Shown: positions 6,322-6,452 of the stretch, piece after piece
Layout of the letters: each line of letters opens with the position of its first letter
Numbering within the stretch: position 1 is the first letter of the stretch
Source of the DNA: Verrucomicrobiales bacterium
Lineage (GTDB): Bacteria; Verrucomicrobiota; Verrucomicrobiia; Verrucomicrobiales; SKLO01
Assembly: GCA_007123195.1 (NCBI GenBank)
Contig: SKLO01000415.1
Span: forward strand, 1-6,452
Direction of reading: 5' to 3'
Length of the DNA stretch: 6,452 nt
Notes under the pieces: generated by a model
The model's input: the letters and a program-made list of their open reading frames with translations, nothing else
What the model was told of the DNA's origin: nothing
Database searches by the model: none
Translations under genes and position numbers: made by a program

Positions 6322-6452
6322 TCAGCGCCGATAGCGGCGATTGGAACGGCGGTCAAGCAGGATGGCCGCGGTGCCGGACCGCACCGGGACCTGGCCGGCA
6401 CATCGGTGCGAATGAAGCGCCATCAAGCCGGTATCGACTGGACATCCGCCCG
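6322..6452 (-). CDS. Possible 3' end of a gene upstream of mtnP (runs off the right edge)
   Basis: One minus-strand frame is open from the window edge to a TGA at 6324-6322, 2 nt before the mtnP ATG, a spacing typical of operons. Its last residues would read GTAAILLDRRSNRRYRR, and about three quarters of its third codon positions are G or C. Only about 42 codons are visible and no family is recognisable. The other two minus frames have stops within the segment. An opposing plus-strand frame from 6318 is also open to the edge but has weaker third-position GC. The stretch may instead be a non-coding mtnP leader. Confidence 0.28.
   Translation of the reverse strand, partial: GGCPVDTGLMALHSHRCAGQVPVRSGTAAILLDRRSNRRYRR
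6326..6339 (-). repeat. Hairpin immediately upstream of the mtnP start codon
   Basis: CGCCG (6326-6330) and CGGCG (6335-6339) form a perfect 5-bp stem with a 4-nt loop. It ends about 6 nt before the mtnP ATG, where a ribosome binding site would lie, so in the mRNA it could hinder initiation. Five GC pairs can easily occur by chance in this sequence. Confidence 0.3.
6369..6401 (-). repeat. Two overlapping, mutually exclusive inverted repeats upstream of mtnP
   Basis: CGGTGC (6369-6374) can pair with GCACCG (6381-6386), a 6-bp stem with a 6-nt loop. Alternatively GTGCCGG (6371-6377) can pair with CCGGCAC (6395-6401), a 7-bp stem with a 17-nt loop. Both use the same left arm, so only one can form at a time. 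This resembles a switching leader, but the segment may be coding and the stems may be chance GC pairing. I do not recognise a known SAM- or SAH-responsive riboswitch. Confidence 0.25.

Noticed and set aside
5459..6334. A 291-codon open frame on the plus strand opposite mtnP
   Set aside because: mtnP on the minus strand is unmistakable from its motifs, and the plus frame is a low-complexity Arg/Ala/Gly/Val-rich shadow.

Overview
The window is GC-rich throughout (about two thirds G+C by eye) and protein-coding on both strands. It reads as a Gram-negative-type bacterial chromosome. The large secreted PDZ/DUF6288-type protein points to the Planctomycetota-Verrucomicrobiota group, probably Verrucomicrobiota. 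That placement rests on memory of where the family occurs, not on a search. Start codons generally lack strong Shine-Dalgarno sequences. I see no tRNA, rRNA, CRISPR array, insertion sequence or other sign of recent transfer.

Layout: (1) The left edge carries the 5' part of a minus-strand gene (complement of <1..453) for a protein with one N-terminal membrane segment, a charged helical stretch and a Pro/Ala-rich linker. It runs off the window. (2) A divergent intergenic region (454-904) holds a good sigma70-like promoter for that gene and several perfect inverted repeats. (3) A plus-strand gene (905-1687) encodes a small secreted helical protein of unknown function, with a weak internal duplication and three 9-residue LLP repeats at its C-terminus. 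(4) After a 171-bp gap, a 1189-residue secreted protein follows (1859-5428). Its apparent order is signal peptide, PDZ-like domain, aromatic-rich alpha/alpha-toroid-like DUF6288-type region, HEAT-like helices, galactose-binding-like beta sandwich, and a C-terminal domain resembling one I know from M56/BlaR1-type proteins of Bacillus. (5) On the minus strand, abutting its stop codon exactly, lies S-methyl-5'-thioadenosine phosphorylase (mtnP, 5429-6319). (6) The last 130 bp may hold the 3' end of another minus-strand gene ending 2 nt before mtnP.

How they work together: mtnP is ordinary purine and methionine salvage and has no evident link to its neighbours. The three remaining products are all exported or membrane-anchored, so the left five sixths of the window is an envelope or periplasm region. 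The large protein is the main unknown. Its parts suggest binding of an extracellular polymer or peptide, but I can see no catalytic signature.
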